A stretch of 64,000 bases of DNA from Deltaproteobacteria bacterium (GTDB lineage: Bacteria; Myxococcota_C; UBA6777), in the NCBI GenBank assembly GCA_006226375.1, contig SBHC01000038.1:1-64000 (forward strand), given 5' to 3'. Each line of letters begins with the position of its first letter. The first letter of the stretch is position 1. Positions 43,138-52,881 of the stretch are shown here, piece by piece. Under the pieces are notes generated by a model, which saw only the letters and a program-made list of their open reading frames with translations, had not been told where the DNA came from and did not search any database. The position numbers were made by a program, and so were the translations under genes.

Positions 43138-46100
43138 TTATTCTTCTGTAGCGGGTTTGGCCATCCGTAGTCGGAGTCGTTCTCGCATGTCATCGATGAA
43201 TGTGTAGAAGATAGGGATAATCAGGAGAGAAAGAAAGGCAGATGTGGCGAGCCCCCCAATCACTGTGCGTCCCAAGGAAGAGTAAGGCATACCAATGAAG
43301 GTTGCGCCGCCCATGGCCATGGGAAGAAGACCGCAAATGGTGGTGAGGGTGGTCATCAGGATAGGCCGGAAACGTTGGGCTGCTGCGTCGAGGATGGCTT
43401 GTTCTCGTTCCACGCCCTCGTTGCGTAACTGGTTGATGCGATCGATCAACACAATGGCGTGGTTCACCACAATGCCGACCAACATGATCATACCAATGCC
43501 TGCCATCATATCGAACGCCGTGCCTGTCATAAACAGCAGCCAGTACACACCAAAGAAGGCAAGGGGGATGGAAAACAAGACGGAGAAGGGTAGGGCGAAC
43601 GACTCAAACAGAATCCCCATGAGCAAGAACACAAACGTGATGCTGAGGGTCAGGGCAAACTGGCGGGAGGAGTCCGCAGACCGCATGTCGCGGTATCGAA
43701 AACCTTTGCCCCAGGAGTATCCTTCTGGCAGCGGGAACGCCTCCATCACTCGATCCAGCTTGCCATAGAGCTTCATCAGGTCTTTGCCTTCCACGGCGAT
43801 GTTCAACTTGAGGAAGGTCTTGCGGTTGACCCGGTTGATCACCTGCGGGCCTCGTCCAAACTTGGACGTTACGAGTTGTTCCAAAGGCACCAACTGTGGA
43901 CTTTGCCAGCTCGCCACTCCAATTTGTTTGAGCTTTTGGTAGCTGCTCTTGTCCTCGGTCCGGTACGACAGCCAAACCGGCAGGCTGAAGTTGCCTTGTT
44001 GCATGTTGCGCAGACGGCGTCCGCTCAAAGCATACGACACGTTGCCGCCAATGACGCTGGCACCCATCTGGTAACGAAACGCCCACAGTCGCTGCAGGCG
44101 CAGTTGAATCTCAGGCAGCGTATCTTCGTTGATGTCGGCTTCGGCTTTGGCAAAATCCTTGTCGCGTTGGAGATGTTTTTCCAGGCGAGTGGCGATGTCT
44201 TGCAAGGTTTGCGAGTCCGGCCCATACAGCCGGATGGCGATGGTCGAGCCGGCACCTCCACCCAGACGACGCCAACCGATACGTCGCGACACGCCGGGGG
44301 CTTCAGGTAGAAGCGGTCTCATGATCTTGCTCAGGTTGCGGCGGTTGAGCTTGAGCTTGCTCGCTGTTGGATCCAAGAACAACGTGACTTGGCCACGGGT
44401 CGAGCTGCTACGCAGACGCGTGCTGTAGTGCCGGACTCCCCACTCTTCTTTCTTCTTATCGACGATCTTTTCGATCCGTCGCAAGTAGTCGTACTTCTCC
44501 CGAAACGAGTAGTTCTTGGAGAAGTAAAAGCGAAGGCGAATGCGCGAGTTTCGAGTGCGTCCCTGGTCGGTTCGCTGCATGTTTTTCATCGGGTACTGGA
44601 TGGTTGCAAACACCACGAGCGTGAGCAGCGTCATGTCGAAGCGATGACGCAACATCCACCCCAACAGGTTGCGGTACCGAAGTGTGAAGCGGTCGAGCAA
44701 GTGCCAGGGCTTGGACTCTTCGCGTCGAAGAAGGAGGTTGGCGCCGAGGGGAATCACAATCAAAGCCACAAGCAAGCTGGCGCCCAGCGCAATGATGACG
44801 GGGTAGCCGATCTTGCTCATGTAGAAGCGGAGCATTCGAGAGCCACTCATCAACATGAGCGGAAGGAAGACGATGGCTGTCGTGGATGTCGCCATCAACA
44901 CAGCCAGGGCTACTTCGGCGGTCCCTCGGGAAGACGCGCCTTCTGCGGTCTGTCCATCTTGTTTAAGCCGCGCGATGTTTTCCACCACCACGATGGCGTT
45001 GTCGACCACCATCCCGACGCTCAACATTAACCCCATCAGGCTGAACATGTTGAGGGTTTCGCCCATGAAGTAGAGCGTGGCAAGGGTCATCACCAGCGAC
45101 AGCGGGATGGCGAGCATCACCAGCAATGTCATCCGAACGTTGCGCAAGAAGATGATCAGGATCAGGAGCGCAAAGACGCCTCCCCAGAACAAAGCCTGTT
45201 GCAACTGATCGATGGCTTTTTCAATGAGCTGGCCTTGATCGGTGAAGCTGTGCAGTCGAAACGTTGCCAGCGCTGGGTCGGTAGACAGTTGTTTGTTGAT
45301 GATCTTACGGATGCGTCGGGTCAAGGCGACCGTGTTGGCCTCCGACTCCTTGTAAATCTCGACAAAGATCCCTGCGCGCCCGTTGATCCGGAACAGCTGC
45401 GACGAGGAGTTGGGGATGAACCGGACGTTGGCGATGTCTCCCAGCTTGACGTCTTTGGAGACAGGGTAATTGCGTAGCGACTCCGCGTTGGTGAGCCGGT
45501 TGTGACTGCGGACATAGAACAGCTTGGAGCCTTGTCGAAGTTCACCCACGGGCATCGCGAGGTTGTCGCGTCGTAACATACGGATCAGGCGGTAGATGCT
45601 GACCCGATTGCTGCGTGCCTTTTGACGATCCACCTCAATCCGAATGTAAGGCTCTTCCAGCCCGCTTAACTCAATCTTACTGACACCGGGCAATCTTCGG
45701 ACTCTGGAGAACAGGTGCTGTTCCAAGATCTGGTAGTAGTTTTTGGGTTTCTTCTTCATCGAGATTCCGAAGAAGAAGATCGGCGCATCGTCCGGGTCCC
45801 ACTGCCAGATGAAGTACCGCTCGACGCCTTCTGGCAAAGTCGGCATCAAGCGTTCGAGCCGATCGCGTAGCTGTTGGTAGACGATCGGCATCGGAGTGGA
45901 GCCGTCGAAACGCATCCAGAACGAGCCGTTGTTCCCCCTCGCCCAGCTCCGCAAGCGGGTTAAGCCTTTGAGTGTGGCCAGAGCCCGCTCCCCTGGGCGG
46001 ACAATCTTGTCTTCCACCTCCTTGGGGGTCGAATTGGGGTAGACGATGCGGACATACAGAAAAGGGAAGTTGTAACCCGAGGGATACAACTGCTGCGGGA

Positions 46101-46212
46101 TGCGAAAGTAGGCGATGATGCCGATCGCGCTCAACGCGACCACACCCATCCAGACTGTCACAGGACGCCGCAGCGCAAATTTGGGAAGGGACCAACTCAG
46201 GGATGAGATCAT
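43138..46212 (-). CDS. RND-family efflux permease
   Basis: A 1024-residue inner-membrane RND transporter of normal length. It starts SLPKFALRRPVTVWMGVVAL, the first transmembrane helix. The first central block is GGVFALLILIIFLRNVRMTL, then LSLMTLA-like sequences and GMVVDNAIVVVENIARL, whose Asp-Asn belongs to the TM4 region of the proton relay. The second half repeats the plan (ITFVFLLMGILFESFALP, then MLVGIVVNHAIVLIDRINQL). It is closer to the AcrB-like/CzcA-like 'efflux RND transporter permease' group than to SecDF. No membrane fusion protein or outer membrane channel gene is adjacent, so partners must be encoded elsewhere. The 92-residue membrane protein gene lies upstream of nothing and downstream by position. 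Confidence 0.92.
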   Translation of the reverse strand: MISSLSWSLPKFALRRPVTVWMGVVALSAIGIIAYFRIPQQLYPSGYNFPFLYVRIVYPNSTPKEVEDKIVRPGERALATLKGLTRLRSWARGNNGSFWMRFDGSTPMPIVYQQLRDRLERLMPTLPEGVERYFIWQWDPDDAPIFFFGISMKKKPKNYYQILEQHLFSRVRRLPGVSKIELSGLEEPYIRIEVDRQKARSNRVSIYRLIRMLRRDNLAMPVGELRQGSKLFYVRSHNRLTNAESLRNYPVSKDVKLGDIANVRFIPNSSSQLFRINGRAGIFVEIYKESEANTVALTRRIRKIINKQLSTDPALATFRLHSFTDQGQLIEKAIDQLQQALFWGGVFALLILIIFLRNVRMTLLVMLAIPLSLVMTLATLYFMGETLNMFSLMGLMLSVGMVVDNAIVVVENIARLKQDGQTAEGASSRGTAEVALAVLMATSTTAIVFLPLMLMSGSRMLRFYMSKIGYPVIIALGASLLVALIVIPLGANLLLRREESKPWHLLDRFTLRYRNLLGWMLRHRFDMTLLTLVVFATIQYPMKNMQRTDQGRTRNSRIRLRFYFSKNYSFREKYDYLRRIEKIVDKKKEEWGVRHYSTRLRSSSTRGQVTLFLDPTASKLKLNRRNLSKIMRPLLPEAPGVSRRIGWRRLGGGAGSTIAIRLYGPDSQTLQDIATRLEKHLQRDKDFAKAEADINEDTLPEIQLRLQRLWAFRYQMGASVIGGNVSYALSGRRLRNMQQGNFSLPVWLSYRTEDKSSYQKLKQIGVASWQSPQLVPLEQLVTSKFGRGPQVINRVNRKTFLKLNIAVEGKDLMKLYGKLDRVMEAFPLPEGYSWGKGFRYRDMRSADSSRQFALTLSITFVFLLMGILFESFALPFSVLFSIPLAFFGVYWLLFMTGTAFDMMAGIGMIMLVGIVVNHAIVLIDRINQLRNEGVEREQAILDAAAQRFRPILMTTLTTICGLLPMAMGGATFIGMPYSSLGRTVIGGLATSAFLSLLIIPIFYTFIDDMRERLRLRMAKPATEE

Positions 46213-46546
46213 ACCAATTGATTCTTTGATTCGGAACAGAGCCCGTTGGGCAAACTCTTGTGGATTGTGCTCCCACTGAGGGGAAAATAGAGCAGGTACA
46301 TAAACCCCTGGAGAGGGCGGAATGTTCCTGCGACACAGTGCTTTCCTGTCACAAATAGGTGCGACGGACTTGCACTGTCAACGATCCAACGATATCCTGT
46401 GTCGTAGAGTCTCGTGGAACAAGATGATCCTACCACAAACATGGGTGGGGATCTTGGCCCCAAGATCTCAAACTCATAACCCAGCGTAGCAGCACTCGTT
46501 TGGGAAGGAGCAGGTGGCTCCACACTGTCGTAACAAGGTGGTTGGA
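46213..46546. other. Intergenic region with an 18-bp palindrome
   Basis: Lies between the divergent RND permease and cysteine-rich lipoprotein genes. At 46450-46467 there is a perfect dyad GATCTTGG - CC - CCAAGATC, about 80 bp upstream of the lipoprotein start. It could be an operator or a hairpin. No gene recognised. Confidence 0.45.
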
Positions 46547-47659
46547 ATGTCGGGTCGTACGTTTCTATATGGAGGTCGCTTAGGCACCTTGGGAGCCAAG
46601 CTGGCAGCGCTGTTTGTGCTGACCTTGCTGATTTCCCGCTGTTCCTCTGGGGCTTCGTGCGACTTGCAGTGCCAAGAAGAGATGTTCTCCTGCTTCCACC
46701 AACTTCGCTCCTGCGAACAGGTCTGCTCGTTGCCTGCGGGCAAGACCCTACAGTGCTTGCTGCTTTACCGCCAAACCGAAGAGAAAACCCTGACCTCCAA
46801 GTTCTCCTCCTCCCACTGCGACTCGTGCAACATCGCATACAGGCGATGGACCGCAGGAAGAGACTGCGAGGAAGGCCAGTCGCGGTGCGCCTACACCACG
46901 ACTGGGACCGGACTCGTCGGGCATTTGCTCCAAAAATGTGTGAAGATCCAAGGTCGATGGACCTGGAGTGATGGGCGTCGCTGTGACTCCAGCGATCGTT
47001 TCCCGTGTGTGGAGGTCGACAACTCCATGCAGTGTCTGGGCTGTGGCGTGGACGCGGACTGCTCCAAGAATGAACAATGCGCCACCGACCGTCAGCACTG
47101 TGTGGCGTGTGCCAATGATGCGGACTGTCCGAAAAACAAGCCGCTTTGCTCATCATCAGGGCGCTGTGTCACATGCACCACCGACGAACAGTGCAAGTCC
47201 TCGTTCACAGGGACGTATTGCATCGGTGGGTCGTGCATCTGTGAACAAAACACGGACTGCCAATCGGCAGGGTATCTTTCCTGCTCCAGCCTGGGGCGAT
47301 GTGAACAGTGCAAGACCGACGCAGACTGTCCCGTCGATGTCTTTGGAACCTCCACATGCAGCAACGGTCGATGCATCGGCGAATGTTCGGAGGACAAAGA
47401 CTGTGCGGTCCTTAATCGCGGCGTTTGCGCCAGCGGCCGCTGCTTGCCAGGGTGTTCGCAACACAGCGACTGTGAGGCTCTGAACCTCAAATTTTGTGAC
47501 AACGGACGATGTCGTCAGTGCCTATCCAACGACGACTGCACCACCCTGAAAGAATACTGCCACCCCACCTCGTATCTGTGTGTGTACTGCTTGTCGAACA
47601 ACGATTGCCCTACCAGCAGACCGGTTTGTGATCCCCGCCTGTTCTATTGCAAACGTTGA
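46547..47659 (+). CDS. Cysteine-rich secreted lipoprotein
   Basis: A 370-residue product. AAGGTGG precedes the ATG at 46547; the frame is open upstream to 46514. The N-terminus has a hydrophobic segment ending in VLTLLISRC, a plausible lipobox (Ser-Arg before Cys is unusual). The first 130 residues contain scattered cysteines (LQCQEEMFSCFHQLRSCEQVC). The rest is a series of modules 'CxxDxDCxxxxxxCxxxxxxC' (for example VDADCSKNEQCATDRQHC, then NDADCPKNKPLCSSSGRC). Same module type as the large protein at 53628. Probably disulfide-rich on the cell surface. Confidence 0.75.
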   Translation: MSGRTFLYGGRLGTLGAKLAALFVLTLLISRCSSGASCDLQCQEEMFSCFHQLRSCEQVCSLPAGKTLQCLLLYRQTEEKTLTSKFSSSHCDSCNIAYRRWTAGRDCEEGQSRCAYTTTGTGLVGHLLQKCVKIQGRWTWSDGRRCDSSDRFPCVEVDNSMQCLGCGVDADCSKNEQCATDRQHCVACANDADCPKNKPLCSSSGRCVTCTTDEQCKSSFTGTYCIGGSCICEQNTDCQSAGYLSCSSLGRCEQCKTDADCPVDVFGTSTCSNGRCIGECSEDKDCAVLNRGVCASGRCLPGCSQHSDCEALNLKFCDNGRCRQCLSNDDCTTLKEYCHPTSYLCVYCLSNNDCPTSRPVCDPRLFYCKR

Positions 47660-47707
47660 GTTTCGCAGCTCTTGGTGAAGGGGCTGAAGTGCAGGGGCTG
47701 TGGCGTT

Positions 47708-49219
47708 CTAGCGTGCGAGCACCTTGCGAGTGGAGGGTCGGCTTGCAGGGTTGTTTGAGGGTGCCTTGCGAGTGGAAGCTGCGCGGCGTTTTTGGGGATG
47801 GATGCTTTTTTCAAAGCGGCGCAATTGGTAGTGCAGATGAGGCATCACGTCCTTGGCGTCTTTGGCTTGGATGGCCTGACGCATGACCTTGATGGCCTCT
47901 CTTGTCTTGCCTGCCGCAAACAGCGCCGTGGCGAGAGTGTCCAGGAATGTCGCAGAGGATTTCGGAGAGCGGTCGACAGCAAAGCGCGCGTGCTTCTCGG
48001 CCAAGACCGGGTTGCGATACTCCGGATTGTTGGCTGTGACCAACAACCACGCAATCTCATTGTGAAGGTTGATGTTGTTGGGGTCTTGATCCAGAAGTTT
48101 CTGGTACAACAAGAGCGCTTGTTTGTCTTGGTGGTTAGCGGCGTACAAATGCGCCCAGTAGTATTGTAGCTCTTGGTTCTTGCGCGTGGCGTCTTCAAAC
48201 ATGCTGCGTGACTTTTCTCGCTCCGCCAGCTGCTTGGAGGCCTTCTCAAACATTTGCTTGGCTTGGGCGGACTGTTGGCTCTTGTGCAACGACTTGATCA
48301 GATAGTACCAGAGCCCCAAGTGTTCGGGCTTTTGCTTCTGAAGTTGGCCAAAGTAGGTCGCGGCGTCTTTGTAGTTTTGGGTTTGGAACGAGAGTTGCCC
48401 CAGATAGTTAAGGACGCGCGGGGTTTCCTGTTGATGACGGGCCAACAAGAGCTGGCGTCGAGCGTCTTCGGTGTTGCCTTTGTAGAAGGCTTCCAGGCCA
48501 TGGTAAAAGTGCCAGGCGTAGGTGCCTGTGGGCTTGATGCCTCGGGTTGCCATCAAGGTGAGCCCAGCGACAGATGCGATGAGTATGCCTGTGCCCAGCC
48601 AGCGAGGGAGGTTTTCTCCTGGAATGCGACTCCAAAAGTACAAGCCAAACAAGCCTCCCATCACAAAGCCGCCAACGTGGGCTGCGTTGTTGATGATGGG
48701 CACGAACTTGCCGAACAGCAGGTAAAAAATCACAAAGGCAAAAAACATATACCGGCCCGACGGACGGGTGACGAGGAAGCGTCCACGCTGGTCCAGAAGA
48801 AGCAACACAAACAGCGCTCCTGCGAGCCCCATAATGGCCCCAGAGGCTCCCACCGATACGACCATGGGTGGGATGAAGTGGAGGCTGGCGACATTGCCGG
48901 CCAACAGAGCCAACACATAGAGTGTTGCAAAAGCTGAACTTCCCAGCAGACGTTCGAGCAAGCGACCCAACACATACAGCGAGATGTTGTTCATCACAAC
49001 GTGGAGGAAGCTGCCGTGAAGCAAACCTGCGAGAACCACCCTGTAGGTCTCACCGGACCAGATGTCTGGGTTGAACTGACCGCCGAAGGCACGGAGTGTT
49101 TCGCGTGTGACCACTGGGGCTTGGGAGACCATCAGGCCGTAGAGCGCAAAATGAAGAGCGATCAGCCCCCAGGTGACAGGCGTTTCGTTCCAGGAGTCAA
49201 ACAAGCTGCGTTGAGACAT
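47708..49219 (-). CDS. Rhomboid intramembrane protease fused to TPR domain
   Basis: A 503-residue protein. The ATG at 49219 has AAGGA five bases upstream; the frame is open to 49345. Residues 15-225 are a rhomboid domain: LLHGSFLHVVMNNISLYVLG, then the nucleophile motif VSVGASGAIMGLAGALF (GxSG) and the catalytic His in NNAAHVGGFVMGGLFG. Residues 245-480 are TPR-like helices (LGQLSFQTQNYKDAATYFGQ, then YQKLLDQDPNNINLHNEIAW). A basic Ser/Pro/Arg tail ends the protein. Rhomboids cleave transmembrane substrates; the TPR part is predicted to bind a partner. It converges with the cysteine-rich lipoprotein gene, 48 bp apart. Confidence 0.9.
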   Translation of the reverse strand: MSQRSLFDSWNETPVTWGLIALHFALYGLMVSQAPVVTRETLRAFGGQFNPDIWSGETYRVVLAGLLHGSFLHVVMNNISLYVLGRLLERLLGSSAFATLYVLALLAGNVASLHFIPPMVVSVGASGAIMGLAGALFVLLLLDQRGRFLVTRPSGRYMFFAFVIFYLLFGKFVPIINNAAHVGGFVMGGLFGLYFWSRIPGENLPRWLGTGILIASVAGLTLMATRGIKPTGTYAWHFYHGLEAFYKGNTEDARRQLLLARHQQETPRVLNYLGQLSFQTQNYKDAATYFGQLQKQKPEHLGLWYYLIKSLHKSQQSAQAKQMFEKASKQLAEREKSRSMFEDATRKNQELQYYWAHLYAANHQDKQALLLYQKLLDQDPNNINLHNEIAWLLVTANNPEYRNPVLAEKHARFAVDRSPKSSATFLDTLATALFAAGKTREAIKVMRQAIQAKDAKDVMPHLHYQLRRFEKSIHPQKRRAASTRKAPSNNPASRPSTRKVLAR

Positions 49220-49553
49220 AATGTTCCTTGTCTTGGGGAGTCTTTCTTGGCTCCGTGGGTCTGAAGCGTGGTGGCGCACACCTCGGTATAAGATTTCTTG
49301 GAATGGAGTCGAGACGGTTTCAGGTTGACCCGAAACGTAGCGCAATCGCGCGCCTTTCTTCTAACCGATTTGAGGGGGAAAGTCATCCCGTTCGTACAGC
49401 AGCAAGGCCAAGAGAACGGAGGAAGTTCAAGGGTAGGCTTTGGGTTGTGTTTTCCTTCCATTCCTTTTATAAAGAAGAATCTACTTGTATTCGGGTGTGC
49501 ATCACCCAAACAATCTTTCCCTGTTGGATGCCGACGCGAAGAGGACGTGCTTT
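49220..49553. other. Intergenic region between divergent rhomboid and J-domain genes
   Basis: No gene recognised. A small hairpin GGGTG - 5 bases - CACCC lies at 49493-49507, in the likely leader of the J-domain gene. AAGAGGA is eight bases from that gene's ATG. Confidence 0.4.
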
Positions 49554-50543
49554 ATGCAGTTGCCACAAATCAGTAACCGGCCTGGACCCGATTGTGAATT
49601 GACGGTCCGCATCAAGGTTCCCACCCTTGACCGGTTTCGCGAGGACTACCGAGAACAAATTTCCCAGGGCTCCTATTTTATCAAATCATCGCGCTCCAAA
49701 CCGGAAGGCACCCGTCTTCAAATGATTTTCGTCATTGAAGAAGGAAACAGCGCTGAGGTTTGGACATGGGGGATTGTTCGTGAAGTTCTGTCTCCCGCAG
49801 AAGCCGCACAGCAAGGCAAGGCGCCTGGGTTGCGGTTGCAGCTCATGGACATTACATCCCAACGACGCGGCCAGATCGAGCAGTTGTTTGCTACAGACGA
49901 GGCTGTGGAAGCGATCAAGCAACGACACTCATCGCCTCCTACGGAAAACAGCGACAAGGCTGGCTATGTGCAGGTCGCTCGCTCTCCCCGGCAAGAGCTG
50001 CTGGAGCGGGCCAAGATGTTGATCGGGCTGGTCGAGAACAACGCCGACTACTACCAGCTTCTCGACCTCCCACGCGATGCTCCTCGGGACGCCATTCGTC
50101 AGGCGTACCGGGAACGAACCCGACGCTACCACCCGGACCAATTCTATCGAAAGATCCCCGATGATCTTCACGAAGAGTTGGATCGCGCGTTCCAAAAGGT
50201 TACGGAGGCGCAGCGCATCCTGACCAACGAAAGCGACCGCGCCACGTACGATATGAGCATTGGGAACTACTCCAACCCTGCCGCACAGCGGGCGTCGATG
50301 TCGCACGTCCGGCTGCAGCGTCAGTTCCGTCAGGCCTACTCTTCCATTGTCGAGTCACGCTCTCCCCAGGTGCAGGCTCTGCTCGAAGACGCCCAACGCG
50401 AAAAGACCGCCGGCTCCTACAAGTTGGCATACAGCAAGCTTAAGCTGGCGCAGGCTCTTGACCCCTTGAACCCCGCGATTAAGACCGAACTCAAAAAGGT
50501 CAAAGCTCTCCTCCCTGACGACGAACCCGCCGAAGAAGAGTAA
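49554..50543 (+). CDS. PilZ-like domain plus DnaJ-domain protein
   Basis: A 329-residue cytoplasmic protein. The ATG at 49554 has AAGAGGA eight bases upstream. Residues 10-105 resemble a PilZ-like / TIGR02266-type beta domain (VPTLDRFREDYREQISQGSY, then RLQMIFVIEEGNSAEVWTWG), common in myxobacteria, but the RxxxR and DxSxxG c-di-GMP motifs are not visible. Residues 165-245 are a J domain: YYQLLDLPRDAPRDAIRQAY, the HPD motif in RRYHPDQFYR, and AQRILTNESDRATYD. The C-terminal helices look TPR-like (KLAYSKLKLAQALDPLNP). It probably recruits Hsp70 to a specific client. The stop is 11 bp from the convergent membrane protein gene's stop. Confidence 0.85.
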   Translation: MQLPQISNRPGPDCELTVRIKVPTLDRFREDYREQISQGSYFIKSSRSKPEGTRLQMIFVIEEGNSAEVWTWGIVREVLSPAEAAQQGKAPGLRLQLMDITSQRRGQIEQLFATDEAVEAIKQRHSSPPTENSDKAGYVQVARSPRQELLERAKMLIGLVENNADYYQLLDLPRDAPRDAIRQAYRERTRRYHPDQFYRKIPDDLHEELDRAFQKVTEAQRILTNESDRATYDMSIGNYSNPAAQRASMSHVRLQRQFRQAYSSIVESRSPQVQALLEDAQREKTAGSYKLAYSKLKLAQALDPLNPAIKTELKKVKALLPDDEPAEEE

Positions 50544-50554
50544 GCCCGATAGCA

Positions 50555-51676
50555 TCAGGAAGCAGGGACGCTCTTTGACTCACTGCCTTCCTGAGGATAT
50601 TGCTCAACCCATCCAAAACGTCGAACCCACAGAACGTTTGCATCTTTCGAGTGTTCCGCGACCCATGCGTTGATTCCTGAAGGATCGGCCAACAGCCAGA
50701 GTCCAGCGCTGGCAAGGAGCAAGTCCAGGAAGACCGTGCGCATCGAAAAGTCGAGCGGGGAGACAACCCACAGCTGCACTCCTGCGTGGTACAAGGTCCA
50801 TCCCACAACGAGCAAGGTCAAAGGCAACGTCAGTCCAAGGTACAAGCGCTGCACAACGCCGGCCTCACGCCAAACCTCGCGACTGGAAGATGGCATCCTC
50901 CAAGGCAGAGCGAACCGGCTGACGAGATAGGCAATAACGAGCCCAAGGAGCCACAGCGTGGCTGTCGTGAACGTAAGCAGCCCAGGCAATCGGGCGGAGT
51001 TTCCCTGGTTGGCGACGACTACCGCTGCGCTCCACGATAGGCCGAAGACTGCGAAGAGTAGGTGACGATAACGTGCGGTGGGCGCTCGTTCTCCCAAGTT
51101 CCAGTCCCAATCGATGGCTTCTTCGGTCGCTTCGGCGGTTGCGTCTTGCTCCGACTCGCTCGACTTTGGCTCTGGTTCGTTGGACTCTTGCTGGGAAGGT
51201 ATTTGTCGCGTGGCCTGAATGGGAAAACCAAGACGCCAGGCCGCTGTGTTGGTGATGATGATGCGCTCTTGCAGCGCGGTAAACCACCAAGAGAAGCTGA
51301 GCACAAGCAAGCTCATAGACAGCCAACCCGCGTGGTGATGCCAGAGGCTCCACGTTGTTCCCGCAAGGGCCAGGGGAGTGATGACCCAGCGAGCCCTTGA
51401 CCATCGAATGTAGCCTGGGGAGTTCCAGACATGTTGGGCTTGCTTCACAGAGGGGGCCAGCCAGGTAAGAAGGAGCGCTCCGGGTAACAACAACAGCGCC
51501 AGCACCGACAACAGAGCGGCGATGGGTTCATGGTCCCAAGGCATAGGTACATGAAGCATCATCGCAAACCCAACGAGGGAAGGAGCCATCCACAAAAAAA
51601 GGAAATGGTCGTGGGGCCATCGATGTTTCAAAGACGTTTGAAGCGATGGGTTTGTCGACAAGGAAGTGTTGTTCAT
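50555..51676 (-). CDS. Polytopic membrane protein, unknown function
   Basis: A 373-residue protein with about eight hydrophobic segments. Four come before (for example PIAALLSVLALLLLPGALLL) and four after an acidic cytoplasmic-type loop (EPEPKSSESEQDATAEATEE). The second half includes TATLWLLGLVIAYLVSRFAL. No family recognised. I use the ATG at 51676 since longer frames to 52006 run into the divergent gshB gene; an ATG at 51712 is also possible and neither has a good Shine-Dalgarno sequence. It converges with the J-domain gene. Confidence 0.6.
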   Translation of the reverse strand: MNNTSLSTNPSLQTSLKHRWPHDHFLFLWMAPSLVGFAMMLHVPMPWDHEPIAALLSVLALLLLPGALLLTWLAPSVKQAQHVWNSPGYIRWSRARWVITPLALAGTTWSLWHHHAGWLSMSLLVLSFSWWFTALQERIIITNTAAWRLGFPIQATRQIPSQQESNEPEPKSSESEQDATAEATEEAIDWDWNLGERAPTARYRHLLFAVFGLSWSAAVVVANQGNSARLPGLLTFTTATLWLLGLVIAYLVSRFALPWRMPSSSREVWREAGVVQRLYLGLTLPLTLLVVGWTLYHAGVQLWVVSPLDFSMRTVFLDLLLASAGLWLLADPSGINAWVAEHSKDANVLWVRRFGWVEQYPQEGSESKSVPAS

Positions 51677-51868
51677 TCGTTTGTTTCGTGGTACCACATC
51701 CAGGGTATGCATCGTAAAGCGAGCCAGGAACAGCAAGGAATTTGGACAAACAAAGCGGTCTTGCTTGGTGGTAAGAGGCCTGTGGGCCAGCCAGTGTGAC
51801 AGTTGGAATGTCCGCTTTCCCCAACGTTGTACTCTCCCTTCCCCTATCTGCAAAGAGGCTGATGCACG

Positions 51869-52825
51869 ATGACAAGAATCAAACTCGGTGTTGTGATGGA
51901 TCCGATTGCATCCATTCAACCCAAAAAAGACAGCACGTTGGCGATGCTCTTGGAAGCGCAAAAGCGTGGCTGGCAGATCTTTGAGATGCACCTCAACGAT
52001 CTTCACGCGTTGGAAGGGATTCCCTACGCAACGATGCGTGAACTCAAGGTCTACAACGACTTAACCCAATGGTACGAATACACGGATGAGATCAGCGCTC
52101 CTTTGAGCGACCTGGATGTCATCTTGATGCGCAAAGATCCGCCCTTCAACATGGAGTTTGTGTACACCACCTATTTGTTGGACCGAGCCGCCGATTTGGG
52201 GACGTTGGTGTTCAACCGTCCTCAAAGCTTGCGTGATGCCAACGAAAAGCTCTTTACCATGTGGTTTCCACAGTGCACGCCCGTTACGTTGGTGACCCGA
52301 GAGGCCAAAGAAATTAAGAAGTTTTTGGCCGAGCACAAAGCGGCTGTGATTAAGCCTCCCGATGGTATGGGAGGACACTCCATCTTCTTTGTGAAAGAGA
52401 ACGACCCCAACACCAACGTTGTGATCGAAACGCTGACGCAGCGAGGCACAAGGTTCGCGATAGTCCAAAAGTTCGTGCCTGAGGCCAAGCTGGGAGACAA
52501 GCGCATCCTGTTGATTGATGGTGAGCCGTTCCCCTATGCTGTGGCTCGTGTTCCGCCCCCCGATGACTTCCGCGGCAACCTGGCCGTGGGCGCACAGGGC
52601 AAAGGGGTCGAGCTGACCGAACGTGACCGCTGGTTGTGTTCTCAGGTTGGCCCAGTGTTGCGCGAGAAAGGCATGTTGTTTGTCGGCATTGATGTGTTGG
52701 GCGACTACCTAACCGAGATCAATGTCACAAGTCCTACAGGGATTCGTGAGATCGACAAAGCCTTTGGTGTGTCGGTGTGTGAGACCTTGTTTGATACGAT
52801 CCAAACCAAGCTAGACGCACGGTAG
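51869..52825 (+). CDS. gshB: Glutathione synthetase
   Basis: A 318-residue ATP-grasp enzyme of normal GshB length. The N-terminus reads KLGVVMDPIASIQPKKDSTL, the family hallmark. ILMRKDPPFNMEFVYTTYLL, NRPQSLRDANEKLFTMWFP, VIKPPDGMGGHSIFFV (ATP-binding loop) and VGIDVLGDYLTEINVTSPTG (metal ligands) follow in the usual order. It ligates gamma-glutamylcysteine and glycine in the cytoplasm. No gshA is present in the window. A small lipoprotein gene follows 56 bp later on the same strand. Confidence 0.97.
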   Translation: MTRIKLGVVMDPIASIQPKKDSTLAMLLEAQKRGWQIFEMHLNDLHALEGIPYATMRELKVYNDLTQWYEYTDEISAPLSDLDVILMRKDPPFNMEFVYTTYLLDRAADLGTLVFNRPQSLRDANEKLFTMWFPQCTPVTLVTREAKEIKKFLAEHKAAVIKPPDGMGGHSIFFVKENDPNTNVVIETLTQRGTRFAIVQKFVPEAKLGDKRILLIDGEPFPYAVARVPPPDDFRGNLAVGAQGKGVELTERDRWLCSQVGPVLREKGMLFVGIDVLGDYLTEINVTSPTGIREIDKAFGVSVCETLFDTIQTKLDAR

Positions 52826-52881
52826 CTGGTGGAAGTCCTGTTGTTTGTAGAGCCAACGCTTGTGGAGTTAAAGGGAGTCGA

